DNA from: JAAYJK01 sp964531295
GTDB taxonomy: Bacteria > Bacillota > Syntrophomonadia > Syntrophomonadales > Syntrophomonadaceae
Direction of reading: 5' to 3'
Length of the DNA: 22,400 nucleotides
Assembly: GCA_964531295.1 (NCBI GenBank)
Contig: CAZHHJ010000028.1
Location: 1 to 22,400, forward strand
Under the pieces are notes generated by a model. That model did no database searches. It saw only the letters and a program-made list of their open reading frames with translations, and was not told where the DNA came from. Positions 1-7,251 of the stretch are shown here, piece by piece. The position numbers and the translations under genes were made by a program. The stretch's first letter is position 1. Each line of letters begins with the position of its first letter.

Positions 1-28
1 ATGAGACAACGTATCTAAAACAGGACAG

Positions 29-1684
29 TTATGGTCCGATCTGATGTTTCTTCATTTTTCGGTATAAAGCCGAACGATGTATCTTTAAGTATTTTGCGGC
101 CTGGCTCTTATTGCCTGATGTATTCTCCAAGGCCTGGATGATGGCTTCTCTTTCTCGTTCCTGCAGATGCCTCTCCAGGGAATTCTGTCCTAAGGATATT
201 GGAGATTCACGGGTAAAAGATTGCATAGTTTCCGGTATGTGTTCTATGGTAATGGGACCATGTTCGCAAAAGTTAACTGCTCTTTCCAGAATATTCTCCA
301 GTTCTCTAATATTGCCCGGCCAATTGTAAGATTGAAAACATGATATGACCTCCGGGCTGATAGTACTTATGTCGGTCCCTAGATGTTCATTCAAACGGCG
401 TAAAAGTACTCGGCTGAGTATCGGAATATCATCTTTGCGTTCTCGCAGTGGGGGAAGATTGAGCACGATTACGTTTAAGCGATAATACAAATCTTCGCGA
501 AACTTTTGTTCTTTTACTAGCCAGTTTAAATCTTTATTACTTGCAGCTATTACCTTGACGTCTATACGAGTGGAACGGATACTTCCGACTCGCTCTAATT
601 CTCTTTCCTGCAGAACCCTTAATAGTTTACCCTGCATGGCCATAGACATATCCGCAATTTCGTCCAAGAAGATGCTGCCATTATCTGCTAACTCAAATTT
701 ACCCGGCTTACCTTCTTTGCGGGCGCCGGTAAAAGCCCCTTCCGCATAACCGAATAATTCAGACTCCAGCAGGGTTTCGGGTACTGCGGCACAATTAACT
801 TTAATGAAAGGACCTTTTCGTCTGGAACTCAGGTTATGGATGGCATGGGCAAAGACCTCTTTACCAGTACCGCTTTCGCCGGTTATCAAAACCGTAGAAG
901 CGGTTCGGGCAGCTTTTATGGCTAATTGTTTCTGTAGAATCAGCGCTTTATTGCGTCCGGCTATATCATCCAGAAAATATCTAGTGCTGTCATTTTCCGG
1001 CTCCGGCTGAAAGTTAAGAGGTGTAGGATTAAATGCGGAAAAGGTACTCTTGACAATAACTCCAATAGAGCGGTTGCTTCTAATTATGGGGAGATAAATC
1101 AAATCCACTGCTTTTCCGCTGTGGGAGATAGTTCTTCCAAACAAGGGCAGGGCTTCTTCTATGGCATTGCGCAGCGTGGAGTGCGGAATTAGAGACTTCA
1201 AATTTTCTCTTAAATCTTCTTTGTACCTGCAGTTAAAATATTTGTAACAGACCTCGTTGGCCCAAATTAAGCGGGTATGATCATCGAATACTGCAATACC
1301 CTCATAGGGATTCTGCAAAAGCGAATTGAGCTGATCATCTTCAAAGCTGTCGACAACTCGAAATATCGCATAACATACAAAAGAATTAGGATTGACCTCC
1401 AGCAGACCCTTTCTGATAATTACTTCATTTCCCTTGATAAATTCCTTTTCCTGCAAGTATAGCTCGCGACTGCTGATCATATCATAAAACTCAAGGCTGG
1501 GTTTAAGTAAATCTACATGTTTGCCTAGAACATTAAGGGAATCAGTATTAAAAATCTTTTCGGCACTTTCATTCATAAAGACAACATTTTGAAAAGTGTC
1601 GGTAATTAGTACGCCTTCGTCAACGTTATGCAGTATAGGATTTAGTATTATATCTAGTGAATGCATGTCTGTCTTATAGGACAT
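29..1684 (-). CDS. Sigma-54-dependent transcriptional activator with two PAS domains
   Basis: A 551-residue bacterial enhancer-binding protein that would use ATP to open sigma-54 RNA polymerase promoters. Two PAS-like sensor segments lie at about residues 16-110 and 119-215. The AAA+ domain (about 240-470) has Walker A GESGTGKE (269-276), the sigma-54 contact loop GAFTGA (316-321), Walker B ending in D341-E342, and the arginine-rich PPLRERKDD segment. A Fis-type helix-turn-helix occupies about 516-549 (NKSQAAKYLKIHRSALYRKM). There is no receiver domain, so activity is probably set by a small ligand or redox cue sensed by the PAS domains; the ligand is unknown. The ATG start is preceded by a run of six G on the coding strand. 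I saw no -24/-12 promoter (TGGCAC-N5-TTGCW) in the window that would reveal its target. The family call is firm, the regulon unknown. Confidence 0.95.
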   Translation of the reverse strand: MSYKTDMHSLDIILNPILHNVDEGVLITDTFQNVVFMNESAEKIFNTDSLNVLGKHVDLLKPSLEFYDMISSRELYLQEKEFIKGNEVIIRKGLLEVNPNSFVCYAIFRVVDSFEDDQLNSLLQNPYEGIAVFDDHTRLIWANEVCYKYFNCRYKEDLRENLKSLIPHSTLRNAIEEALPLFGRTISHSGKAVDLIYLPIIRSNRSIGVIVKSTFSAFNPTPLNFQPEPENDSTRYFLDDIAGRNKALILQKQLAIKAARTASTVLITGESGTGKEVFAHAIHNLSSRRKGPFIKVNCAAVPETLLESELFGYAEGAFTGARKEGKPGKFELADNGSIFLDEIADMSMAMQGKLLRVLQERELERVGSIRSTRIDVKVIAASNKDLNWLVKEQKFREDLYYRLNVIVLNLPPLRERKDDIPILSRVLLRRLNEHLGTDISTISPEVISCFQSYNWPGNIRELENILERAVNFCEHGPITIEHIPETMQSFTRESPISLGQNSLERHLQEREREAIIQALENTSGNKSQAAKYLKIHRSALYRKMKKHQIGP

Positions 1685-1725
1685 TATTAACCCCCCAATA
1701 ATAAAATTCTAACATAATAAGTACC

Positions 1726-1754
1726 ATTATAGGGAGGGCAAATTAAGCTTTCAT
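1726..1754 (-). promoter_or_regulatory. Possible sigma-A promoter of the sigma-54 activator gene
   Basis: On the minus strand a perfect TATAAT (1731-1726) lies about 40 bases before the ATG at 1684. With a 17-base spacer the -35 hexamer would be ATGAAA (1754-1749), which matches TTGACA at four of six positions. The -10 is good and the -35 weak, so this is only a candidate. Confidence 0.4.
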
Positions 1755-1761
1755 ACCGAAG

Positions 1762-1785
1762 GCTCCGGAATAAAAATTCCGGAGC
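1762..1785 (-). terminator. Perfect 10-bp hairpin, possible terminator
   Basis: GCTCCGGAAT and ATTCCGGAGC form a perfect 10-bp stem around a 4-base loop, between the small membrane protein gene and the sigma-54 activator gene, both read leftward. It sits about 30 bases after the stop codon of the former, where a terminator would be expected. No clear T-run follows the stem on the minus strand, so termination is likely but not proven. It could instead attenuate transcription into the activator gene. Confidence 0.5.
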
Positions 1786-1814
1786 AGGTAGAGATATCCG
1801 CCCGGGATTATAAA

Positions 1815-2291
1815 TTAAGATCTAAGTCTTTGAATAACTTTGTCTAATTTAACCTGCTGCATTATCAGGTTAAGGGTGGCAGAATCCAGAATGCCGGTGG
1901 GTTCCAGCAATTGCTGTTGCTGAAAATCCCGAATAAACTGAGTGTATTCCTGCCCCTCCTGCAAACCAAGCGCAGTGAGCATGGCTTCTATTTCTGCCTT
2001 TTCGATATTGTCTATTACCATCATTTCGGTCTTGCTTTTAGCCGTCCCAATGGATGGCTGGGTTTGAACATCACTTAAACAGGCAACACTGCACCCTTCT
2101 GCTGCGGTGCTGTTATCAGATATATCTGGAGCTATGTTTTGATTTTCACTTTGCTGTTCGGCTATTATTGCTCCCCTTTCCGGGTCCTGTTGCATAATTA
2201 CTTTATAGCAACTGGTGAAGGACAGGGTATATCCACTTACTAGGGCAGCTGAGGCAATGAAAACCAGGAAAATGAGGTGTTCTTTTTTCAT
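1815..2291 (-). CDS. Small membrane-anchored protein with peptidoglycan-binding-like C-terminus
   Basis: The protein has 158 residues from the ATG at 2291, which sits 9 bases after a perfect AGGAGG. A TTG nine bases further upstream touches that Shine-Dalgarno site directly and is therefore not the start. An N-terminal hydrophobic helix (about residues 6-24) follows MKKEH and would serve as signal or anchor. The C at residue 28 is in a poor lipobox context (F-T-S-C). A low-complexity Q/S/N-rich linker follows. The C-terminal 60 residues include FIRDFQQQQLLEPTGILD and SATLNLI, which resemble the second half of a PG_binding_1 repeat (x-x-F-Q-x4-L-x2-T-G-x-x-D-x2-T-x3-L). I infer an exported, cell-wall-associated protein, possibly linked to spore or envelope work; no precise function is assigned. 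Confidence 0.7.
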   Translation of the reverse strand: MKKEHLIFLVFIASAALVSGYTLSFTSCYKVIMQQDPERGAIIAEQQSENQNIAPDISDNSTAAEGCSVACLSDVQTQPSIGTAKSKTEMMVIDNIEKAEIEAMLTALGLQEGQEYTQFIRDFQQQQLLEPTGILDSATLNLIMQQVKLDKVIQRLRS

Positions 2292-2319
2292 CCCGACCAA
2301 CCTCCTATATTAATTATTC

Positions 2320-2350
2320 ATATTGTACAATATACCTAAATATTTTGCAA
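2320..2350 (-). promoter_or_regulatory. Sigma-A promoter with palindrome over the -10 (small membrane protein gene)
   Basis: On the minus strand TTGCAA (2350-2345) and TACAAT (2327-2322) are separated by exactly 17 bases, upstream of the gene starting at 2291. The -10 lies inside a perfect 14-bp palindrome, ATATTGTACAATAT (2320-2333). Spacing and position make this a credible promoter. The palindrome is a candidate operator for a dimeric repressor, but its AT-rich sequence could also be chance. Confidence 0.55.
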
Positions 2351-2405
2351 TGGGGATTAATATAGGACGAAGGGCTAAATATTATAAATATTACAGAGGG
2401 TTTGA

Positions 2406-2597
2406 CGCGGGCCATTATTGATAATTCAGCATGTATCTTGGGAAGGATTTGATATTAACAATTGCGATTGGTCAACTCAGCCTGAGTTATACGCCCATGT
2501 TAGTATTGTTAATCTCAATATATGGTCTCAAGAAGAAGGGCAGTATGGAGGTGTTAGTGCACTAAGGGTAAATATATGGAATAAAAAACATCCCTAA
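2406..2597 (+). pseudogene. Short coding remnant, 63 codons without a good start
   Basis: Between a TGA at 2403-2405 and a TAA at 2595-2597 one frame stays open and reads like the C-terminal end of a real protein: W-E-G-F-D-I-N-N-C-D-W, then PELYAHVSIVNLNIW, then GVSALRVNIWNKK. Alternating hydrophobic and polar residues suggest beta strands. The only start candidate is a TTG at 2418 with no Shine-Dalgarno site. The stop codon lies inside the terminator stem of the neighbouring tRNA gene. I interpret it as the tail of a decayed gene rather than a working small gene; the parent family is not recognised. Confidence 0.35.
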
Positions 2598-2609
2598 TTA
2601 TAGGGATGT
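2581..2609 (-). terminator. Intrinsic terminator of tRNA-Leu
   Basis: Read on the minus strand, ACATCCCTA, a TAAT loop and TAGGGATGT form a perfect 9-bp stem immediately followed by six T. It starts 10 bases after the tRNA CCA end, which is a textbook intrinsic terminator for the tRNA transcript. Confidence 0.9.
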
Positions 2610-2619
2610 AAAGGTCTTT

Positions 2620-2704
2620 TGGTGCCCGAGAGAGGATTCGAACCTCCACGTCCTGAGGACGGTTGATTTTGAGTCAACTGTGTCTGCCATTCCACCACTC
2701 GGGC
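2620..2704 (-). tRNA. tRNA-Leu, anticodon CAA
   Basis: The 85-base gene folds as a class II tRNA. The acceptor GCCCGAG (2704-2698) pairs with CTCGGGC (2630-2624), the discriminator is A, and CCA is encoded. The D arm contains GGTGGAATGGCAGACAC. The anticodon stem GTTGA/TCAAC encloses the loop CTCAAAA, giving anticodon CAA for the UUG codon. A long variable arm (CCGTCCTCAGGACGT) and the T arm GGAGG-TTCGAAT-CCTCT complete it. The tRNA sits between a consensus promoter and its own terminator, so it is a single-gene transcript. Confidence 0.97.
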
Positions 2705-2733
2705 AAAAAAAATTCATATTTAACGCAAACTTT

Positions 2734-2762
2734 ATTATAGATTCCGGACCGGTGCTTGTCAA
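2734..2762 (-). promoter_or_regulatory. Consensus sigma-A promoter of tRNA-Leu
   Basis: On the minus strand a perfect TTGACA (2762-2757) and a perfect TATAAT (2739-2734) are separated by exactly 17 bases. The transcript would start around 2727, about 20 bases before the tRNA 5' end. This is the strongest promoter in the window and fits a tRNA gene. Confidence 0.9.
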
Positions 2763-2904
2763 GGAGCTTTGTCTAAATTAACATTGGCCGGCCTGGGGCC
2801 CCCGACCATAATCCCCGGATTTAACCGAAAGGTGAAGATAATACCCCCCCTGACATAAGATGGCAGGGCTTAATCAAAGGTTTAAGGCGGATTTATGACG
2901 AATT

Positions 2905-2934
2905 TTGAAACAGTTATTAAAAGCATAATATATC
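2905..2934 (+). promoter_or_regulatory. Possible promoter of the ECF sigma factor gene
   Basis: TTGAAA (2905-2910) and TATATC (2929-2934), spaced 18 bases, lie about 45 bases before the ATG at 2980. The overlapping TGAAAC (2906-2911) also resembles the -35 element recognised by SigW-type ECF factors, but no CGTA or CGTC -10 follows at 16-17 bases. Autoregulation is therefore possible but weakly supported. Confidence 0.35.
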
Positions 2935-2979
2935 TTTCCATGCTATTTATGCCGCAGAATTCGAAACAGGGGAGATAAT

Positions 2980-3540
2980 ATGGTGACAGAGCAGGATTTG
3001 ATCCTCAAAAGCAGACGGGGCGAGATTGGGGCTTTTGAGCAATTGGTGATAGAATACCAGTCTAAGATATATACTTTGTGTTACCGCTATTTGGGCAATG
3101 AAGAAGATGCATATGATATGGCTCAGGAGACATTTATTAAAGCATTCCGCTCCATGGATTCTTTCCGGGGCAAATCCAGTTTCGGTACTTGGCTGTACCG
3201 GGTAGCCAGCAATGTTTGTCTGGATGAAATCAGGCGGCGTAAAAGAAGAGTGCCTACCATATCCATTCATGAGCCGGTAGAGACCGGGGATGGCGATCTG
3301 GAAAAAGAACTGGCAGACGCCCGGCCAACGGTAGAGGAGTTATATGAGCAGCAGGAAATGTCCCTTTACATACAGAGCATCTTGGATGCTATGAAACCCC
3401 AGCATAAAACGGTCATCATACTAAGAGATATGATGGGATTGAGTTATGAGGAAATAGGACAAGTGTTGAATTGTTCTATTGGTACCGTTAAGTCGCGTTT
3501 GAGTAGAGCCAGAAGCATTTTCAAAAAAAACTATATTTAA
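2980..3540 (+). CDS. ECF-type RNA polymerase sigma factor (SigW/RpoE-like)
   Basis: This 186-residue sigma-70 family protein has the ECF layout of region 2 and region 4 without region 3. Region 2 (about residues 20-90) has the core-binding and -10 recognition signature YLGNEEDAYDMAQETFIKAF followed by FGTWLYRVASNVCLDEIRRR. After an acidic linker, region 4 (about 128-182) contains a helix-turn-helix, LSYEEIGQVLNCSIGTVKSR, that reads the -35 element. An AGGGGAG site precedes the ATG. No anti-sigma gene follows: a hairpin terminator comes directly after the stop, then polA. Its signal and regulon cannot be read from the sequence. Confidence 0.95.
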   Translation: MVTEQDLILKSRRGEIGAFEQLVIEYQSKIYTLCYRYLGNEEDAYDMAQETFIKAFRSMDSFRGKSSFGTWLYRVASNVCLDEIRRRKRRVPTISIHEPVETGDGDLEKELADARPTVEELYEQQEMSLYIQSILDAMKPQHKTVIILRDMMGLSYEEIGQVLNCSIGTVKSRLSRARSIFKKNYI

Positions 3541-3577
3541 AATCGTGTTACAGGGACCATCCTTTTAACACGATTTT
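3539..3577 (+). terminator. Terminator hairpin after the ECF sigma gene (also a repeat copy)
   Basis: AAAATCGTGTTA (3539-3550) and TAACACGATTTT (3566-3577) form a perfect 12-bp stem that begins within the TAA stop codon and ends in four T. The loop contains GGGACCATCC. It should terminate the sigma factor transcript and isolate it from polA. The same core, ATCGTGTTA-N3-GGACC-N-TCC, recurs at 8531, so the hairpin also belongs to a dispersed repeat family. Confidence 0.7.
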
Positions 3578-3590
3578 AGGAGCGCGTAGG

Positions 3591-3646
3591 TCAGGGGTGG
3601 TACTTGTGATATAGCCTTAAGTATATCGCAAGTATCGTTCCCCTGA
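3591..3646 (+). repeat. Long imperfect palindrome upstream of polA
   Basis: The outer arms TCAGGGG (3591-3597) and CCCCTGA (3640-3646) enclose an inner 12-bp stem, ACTTGTGATATA (3602-3613) with TATATCGCAAGT (3622-3633), broken only by one G-T pair. The inner loop is GCCTTAAG. No T-run follows, so it does not look like a terminator. It ends about 30 bases before the polA -10 hexamer. It could be a folded leader, a protein-binding palindrome or a small mobile repeat. Confidence 0.6.
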
Positions 3647-3677
3647 TATGTGCTGTCAACTTATATGGAGCTTGCGG

Positions 3678-3683
3678 TATAAT
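3678..3683 (+). promoter_or_regulatory. Probable -10 element of the polA promoter
   Basis: A perfect TATAAT lies 27 bases before the polA ATG. The best -35 match, CTGTCA at 3653-3658, is weak and 19 bases away, so only the -10 is reported. It probably drives the polA-mutM-ytaF-coaE run, since no terminator is seen between those genes. Confidence 0.45.
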
Positions 3684-3710
3684 GGGGGGAGTAATTAAGT
3701 TAGGAGAAGG

Positions 3711-6350
3711 ATGAATCGGATGAAGCCTAAAATTATGCTGATAGATGGAAACAGCCTTTTATACCGGGCTTTCTATGCTTTACCGCTTTTGCAAAGCAGC
3801 CAAGGGGTTTTTACCAATGGGGTGTATGGGTTCTTTAGCATGTTTAACCGGGTGGTAGTGGAAGAGCAACCAACCCATATTGCGGTGGCTTTTGACAAGA
3901 GCCGGGATACTTTTCGACGGGAAATGTATCAGGATTACAAGGCCAATCGCTCGGCCCCCCCGGATGAGCTAATCGGGCAGTTTGGGTTGCTGCGAGAGGT
4001 GCTTAAAGCGAGGAACATAGTATATCTGGAAAAGGATGGGTTTGAAGCGGATGACATCATTGGTACCTTGTGCAAACAGGCGGATGCAAAAGGTTGGGAG
4101 ACGGTAGTGGTAACCGGAGATAGTGATACCCTGCAACTGGTCTCTGAGCAGGTTAAGGTGATTATGACCCGTAAAGGGATCAGTGAGACAAAGAAGTATG
4201 ATCCTGCTCAGGTGAAGGCCAAATGGGAAGTGAATCCTGAGCAGATGAAGGATATTAAAGGCCTGATGGGGGATGTCTCAGATAATATTCCCGGAGTGCC
4301 GGGAGTAGGGCCCAAAACTGCTATCAAATTAATTAAGGAATTTGGGGATATGGAAAATTTATACCAGCATCTGGATCAGGTGAAAGGCAAAAAGCTGGTG
4401 GAGAAATTGTCGGAGTACCGAGAGCAGGCTTTTTTAAGCCGGGATTTGGGGACCATTGCCACAGATGTGGAACTGGAAGAAAATATGGACCATTATCTGC
4501 TGGGGGAAGCGGATTATGAAAGCCTGAAAAAGATTTATAAGGAACTGGAGTTTAATAACTTCTTAAGGGAACTGGAAGATCGGCAAATGGATAAAAGCCC
4601 TGAGCTGCTTTCGGGGGAACAGCTGTCACTTATCAAAGTAACTTCAGCTACCCAGATGGCTGATTTGATCAAAACTGTCGGGCAGGAAGGGATGTCCCTG
4701 ATTGCAGAGAGTGAGGGGCACCATCCTATGTGGGGCACCTTGCAGGCGGTATATATAGAGAGTGCGGGGCAGGTTTATTATATTAATTTTAATGAAGGAC
4801 GTTATGAGAAAATTGCCTGGATAAAGCCGATGTTGGAAGACGAGCAGATCAAAAAATACTTCCATAATGCTAAATTTGCCCAGGTACTATTGCTGAGACA
4901 CGGGGTAAAGCTGCAGGGGATAGAGGGAGATACCATGCTGATGGCTTATGTCATAGATCCCGCTTTCGACGGGGCCGAGCTGTCGCTAACCATGTACAGG
5001 TATTTGAATCTTAATGTAGACCGCAGTGATTATGTGCTGCTGGCGAGCCGGATAAAAGAACTATTCGTGACCCTGCAGGGGTTGGCGGATGATGATTTGA
5101 AATCACTTTATTATCGTGTAGAGCTCCCTCTATCCACGGTACTGGCAGAGATGGAATATGCAGGAATAAAGGTAGAGCGCAAAATATTGCTGGATATATC
5201 CCGGGAATTATCGGAACGAATAGCTCATGATGAAAGGGAAATATATGAACTGGCCGGCAGCGAATTCAATATTAATTCCCCTAAACAGATGGGGAAAGTC
5301 CTCTTTGAGGATTTGGGCTTAAGGGTAATTAAAAAGACCAAGACCGGATATTCTACTGGAGCTGATATTTTAGAGGAGCTTTATGAAGACCATGAGATCA
5401 TACCTTTATTATTGGACTACCGGCAGCTGGCTAAATTAAAATCTACCTATGCTGATGCCTTGCAGGGATATATTCACCCTGAGACCGGCCGGATTCACAC
5501 TATATTCAAGCAGGCGCAGACCGCTACGGGGCGCTTATCCAGCATAGAACCTAATCTGCAGAATATACCTATTCGAGTGGAAGAGGGGCGGAGGATACGT
5601 CGCGCTTTTACCGCCCAGGATGAACAGCACCTTATTCTATCCGCGGATTATTCCCAGATAGATCTTCGCTCCCTGGCTCATATCAGCGGAGATGAGAACC
5701 TGATAAAAACCTTTAGAGAAGGGATCGATATCCACAGCCGAACCGCAGCCGAAATATTTCACGTGCCGCTGGAAGAAGTGACCGGAGAATTGCGATCCCG
5801 GGCCAAAGCGGTGAATTTCGGTATCATTTATGGCATAAGTGATTTTGGTCTGGCCCGGGATACCGGGGTAAGCCGCAAAGAGGCCAGGGTGTATATAGAT
5901 AATTATCTGGACAGTTATCCAGGCGTACGTCGCTATATGGATGACATTGTCAAGTTTGGCCAGGAGCACGGTTATGTGGAGACTATTCTAAAAAGGCGTC
6001 GATATCTGCCTGATCTGAATGCCAGCAATAAAATGCTGCAGTCTTTTGCCCGGAGAATGGCTCTTAATACCCCGATACAGGGAAGTTCGGCTGATATTAT
6101 AAAATTGGCTATGATTGATGTATCACGCGAGATCAGATCCAGGGGACTGGAAAGCCGACTACTCCTCCAGGTGCATGACGATTTAATTTTGGAAGTGCCG
6201 GACAGGGAGATAGATCAGGTAGCTATCCTGTTAAGTAATTGTATGGAAAATGCCTATAAGCTGGCAGTCCCCTTAACCGTGTCCCTGAAGATGGGAAGGA
6301 ACTGGTATGATATGCAGGAGTTTTCTCCTGCAAAGCAGCAAAATAGATAA
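3711..6350 (+). CDS. polA: DNA polymerase I
   Basis: A full-length 879-residue family A polymerase for Okazaki fragment maturation and repair synthesis. The N-terminal 5'-3' exonuclease domain (about 4-290) has LIDGNSLLYRAFYALP, EADDIIGTL, TGDSDTLQL and the helix-hairpin-helix GVPGVGPKTA. The middle domain (about 305-480) lacks the proofreading residues: the first motif reads LIAESEG instead of D-x-E, and the second reads HNAKFAQ without the Asp. It is therefore predicted to be inactive in 3'-5' proofreading, as in Bacillus and Thermus homologues. The polymerase domain has motif A DYSQIDLRSLA with D646, motif B RAKAVNFGIIYG (about 697-708) and motif C VHDD with catalytic D823. AGGAG lies just before the ATG; a second ATG three codons in is also possible. 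mutM follows after 12 bases. Confidence 0.98.
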   Translation: MNRMKPKIMLIDGNSLLYRAFYALPLLQSSQGVFTNGVYGFFSMFNRVVVEEQPTHIAVAFDKSRDTFRREMYQDYKANRSAPPDELIGQFGLLREVLKARNIVYLEKDGFEADDIIGTLCKQADAKGWETVVVTGDSDTLQLVSEQVKVIMTRKGISETKKYDPAQVKAKWEVNPEQMKDIKGLMGDVSDNIPGVPGVGPKTAIKLIKEFGDMENLYQHLDQVKGKKLVEKLSEYREQAFLSRDLGTIATDVELEENMDHYLLGEADYESLKKIYKELEFNNFLRELEDRQMDKSPELLSGEQLSLIKVTSATQMADLIKTVGQEGMSLIAESEGHHPMWGTLQAVYIESAGQVYYINFNEGRYEKIAWIKPMLEDEQIKKYFHNAKFAQVLLLRHGVKLQGIEGDTMLMAYVIDPAFDGAELSLTMYRYLNLNVDRSDYVLLASRIKELFVTLQGLADDDLKSLYYRVELPLSTVLAEMEYAGIKVERKILLDISRELSERIAHDEREIYELAGSEFNINSPKQMGKVLFEDLGLRVIKKTKTGYSTGADILEELYEDHEIIPLLLDYRQLAKLKSTYADALQGYIHPETGRIHTIFKQAQTATGRLSSIEPNLQNIPIRVEEGRRIRRAFTAQDEQHLILSADYSQIDLRSLAHISGDENLIKTFREGIDIHSRTAAEIFHVPLEEVTGELRSRAKAVNFGIIYGISDFGLARDTGVSRKEARVYIDNYLDSYPGVRRYMDDIVKFGQEHGYVETILKRRRYLPDLNASNKMLQSFARRMALNTPIQGSSADIIKLAMIDVSREIRSRGLESRLLLQVHDDLILEVPDREIDQVAILLSNCMENAYKLAVPLTVSLKMGRNWYDMQEFSPAKQQNR

Positions 6351-6362
6351 TCGGAGGGTATT

Positions 6363-7172
6363 ATGCCTGAATTACCAGAAGTCGAAACTATAAAAAGATC
6401 GCTAGCTGCCAATGAAGGAGCCAGAATAAGCAAAATAGAGATCATCCGGCCGGATATCATAAGGATCAGGGAGTTTGAACCAGAAGCAGTGCATGAACGG
6501 ACTATTGACAGTTTTAAACGCCGCGGTAAATATCTGATCATGAGTCTGACCGAGGGTGATTATAATATATTGGTCCACCTGGGTATGAGTGGCCGTTTTT
6601 ATATTCTGGAGAATCATGAACAGGGGACCGAAAAACATATACACTTCATAATCCAGCTGGATAATGGCCGGAAGATAGTTTTTCAAGACCCCCGCCGCTT
6701 TGGGGGTATATGGCTTTTAAGAGACCCGGATACTATCACCGGCAAATTAGGCAAAGAGCCGCTTAACCGGGATTTCTGTGCAGCTTATTTAAACTCTATC
6801 ATTAATAATCGCCGTGTAGCCATAAAAACCTTGATTCTGGATCAAAAATTGATAGCAGGTATAGGCAATATTTATGCTGATGAAGCACTTTTCATGGCCG
6901 GTATCAGACCAGACCGGGCAGCGGGTTCTTTATCTCCTGAAGAAGCATTACGCTTGAGCCGGGCCATCAAGCGAGTACTGCGCCAGGGTATTGAAAAAAG
7001 GGGCACCACTTTCAGGGATTATCGGGATGGAAATAATGAACCGGGAAGATTCCAGGAGCAGTTGCAGGCCTACGGTCGGGAGGGGGAAAAGTGTACCCGC
7101 TGCGGAGAACTGATAATCCGGGCAGCAATAGGAGGCCGGAGCAGTCACTACTGTGAAAGCTGTCAGAATTGA
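6363..7172 (+). CDS. mutM: Formamidopyrimidine-DNA glycosylase
   Basis: This 269-residue Fpg removes oxidised purines such as 8-oxoguanine from DNA and cleaves the abasic site by beta/delta elimination. The diagnostic N-terminus MPELPEVETI supplies the catalytic proline and Glu3. KRRGKYL carries the conserved lysine near residue 57. The helix-two-turn-helix segment includes GIGNIYADEALF. The C-terminal zinc finger has C244, C247, C264 and C267 (CTRCGE...CESC). GGAGGG sits 6 bases before the ATG. The gene lies 12 bases behind polA, the usual repair-gene pairing in Firmicutes, so damage removal and gap filling are probably co-transcribed. Confidence 0.98.
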   Translation: MPELPEVETIKRSLAANEGARISKIEIIRPDIIRIREFEPEAVHERTIDSFKRRGKYLIMSLTEGDYNILVHLGMSGRFYILENHEQGTEKHIHFIIQLDNGRKIVFQDPRRFGGIWLLRDPDTITGKLGKEPLNRDFCAAYLNSIINNRRVAIKTLILDQKLIAGIGNIYADEALFMAGIRPDRAAGSLSPEEALRLSRAIKRVLRQGIEKRGTTFRDYRDGNNEPGRFQEQLQAYGREGEKCTRCGELIIRAAIGGRSSHYCESCQN

Positions 7173-7251
7173 GGCAGGTGGAGTAACACTCCAATACTTT
7201 TATCCATATAGTAGATGTAAACCAACTACTAATCGGATAGGGGTGTCTGTC

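Noticed and set aside
2786..2840. GC-rich palindromes (GGCCGGCC, GGGGCCCC) upstream of the ECF sigma gene
   Set aside because: Short self-complementary runs only; no stable longer structure or known riboswitch pattern could be drawn.
7153..7251. N-terminal extension of YtaF
   Set aside because: The frame is open but overlaps the end of mutM, is not hydrophobic, and exceeds the normal YtaF length. The TTG at 7252 has the better Shine-Dalgarno spacing.
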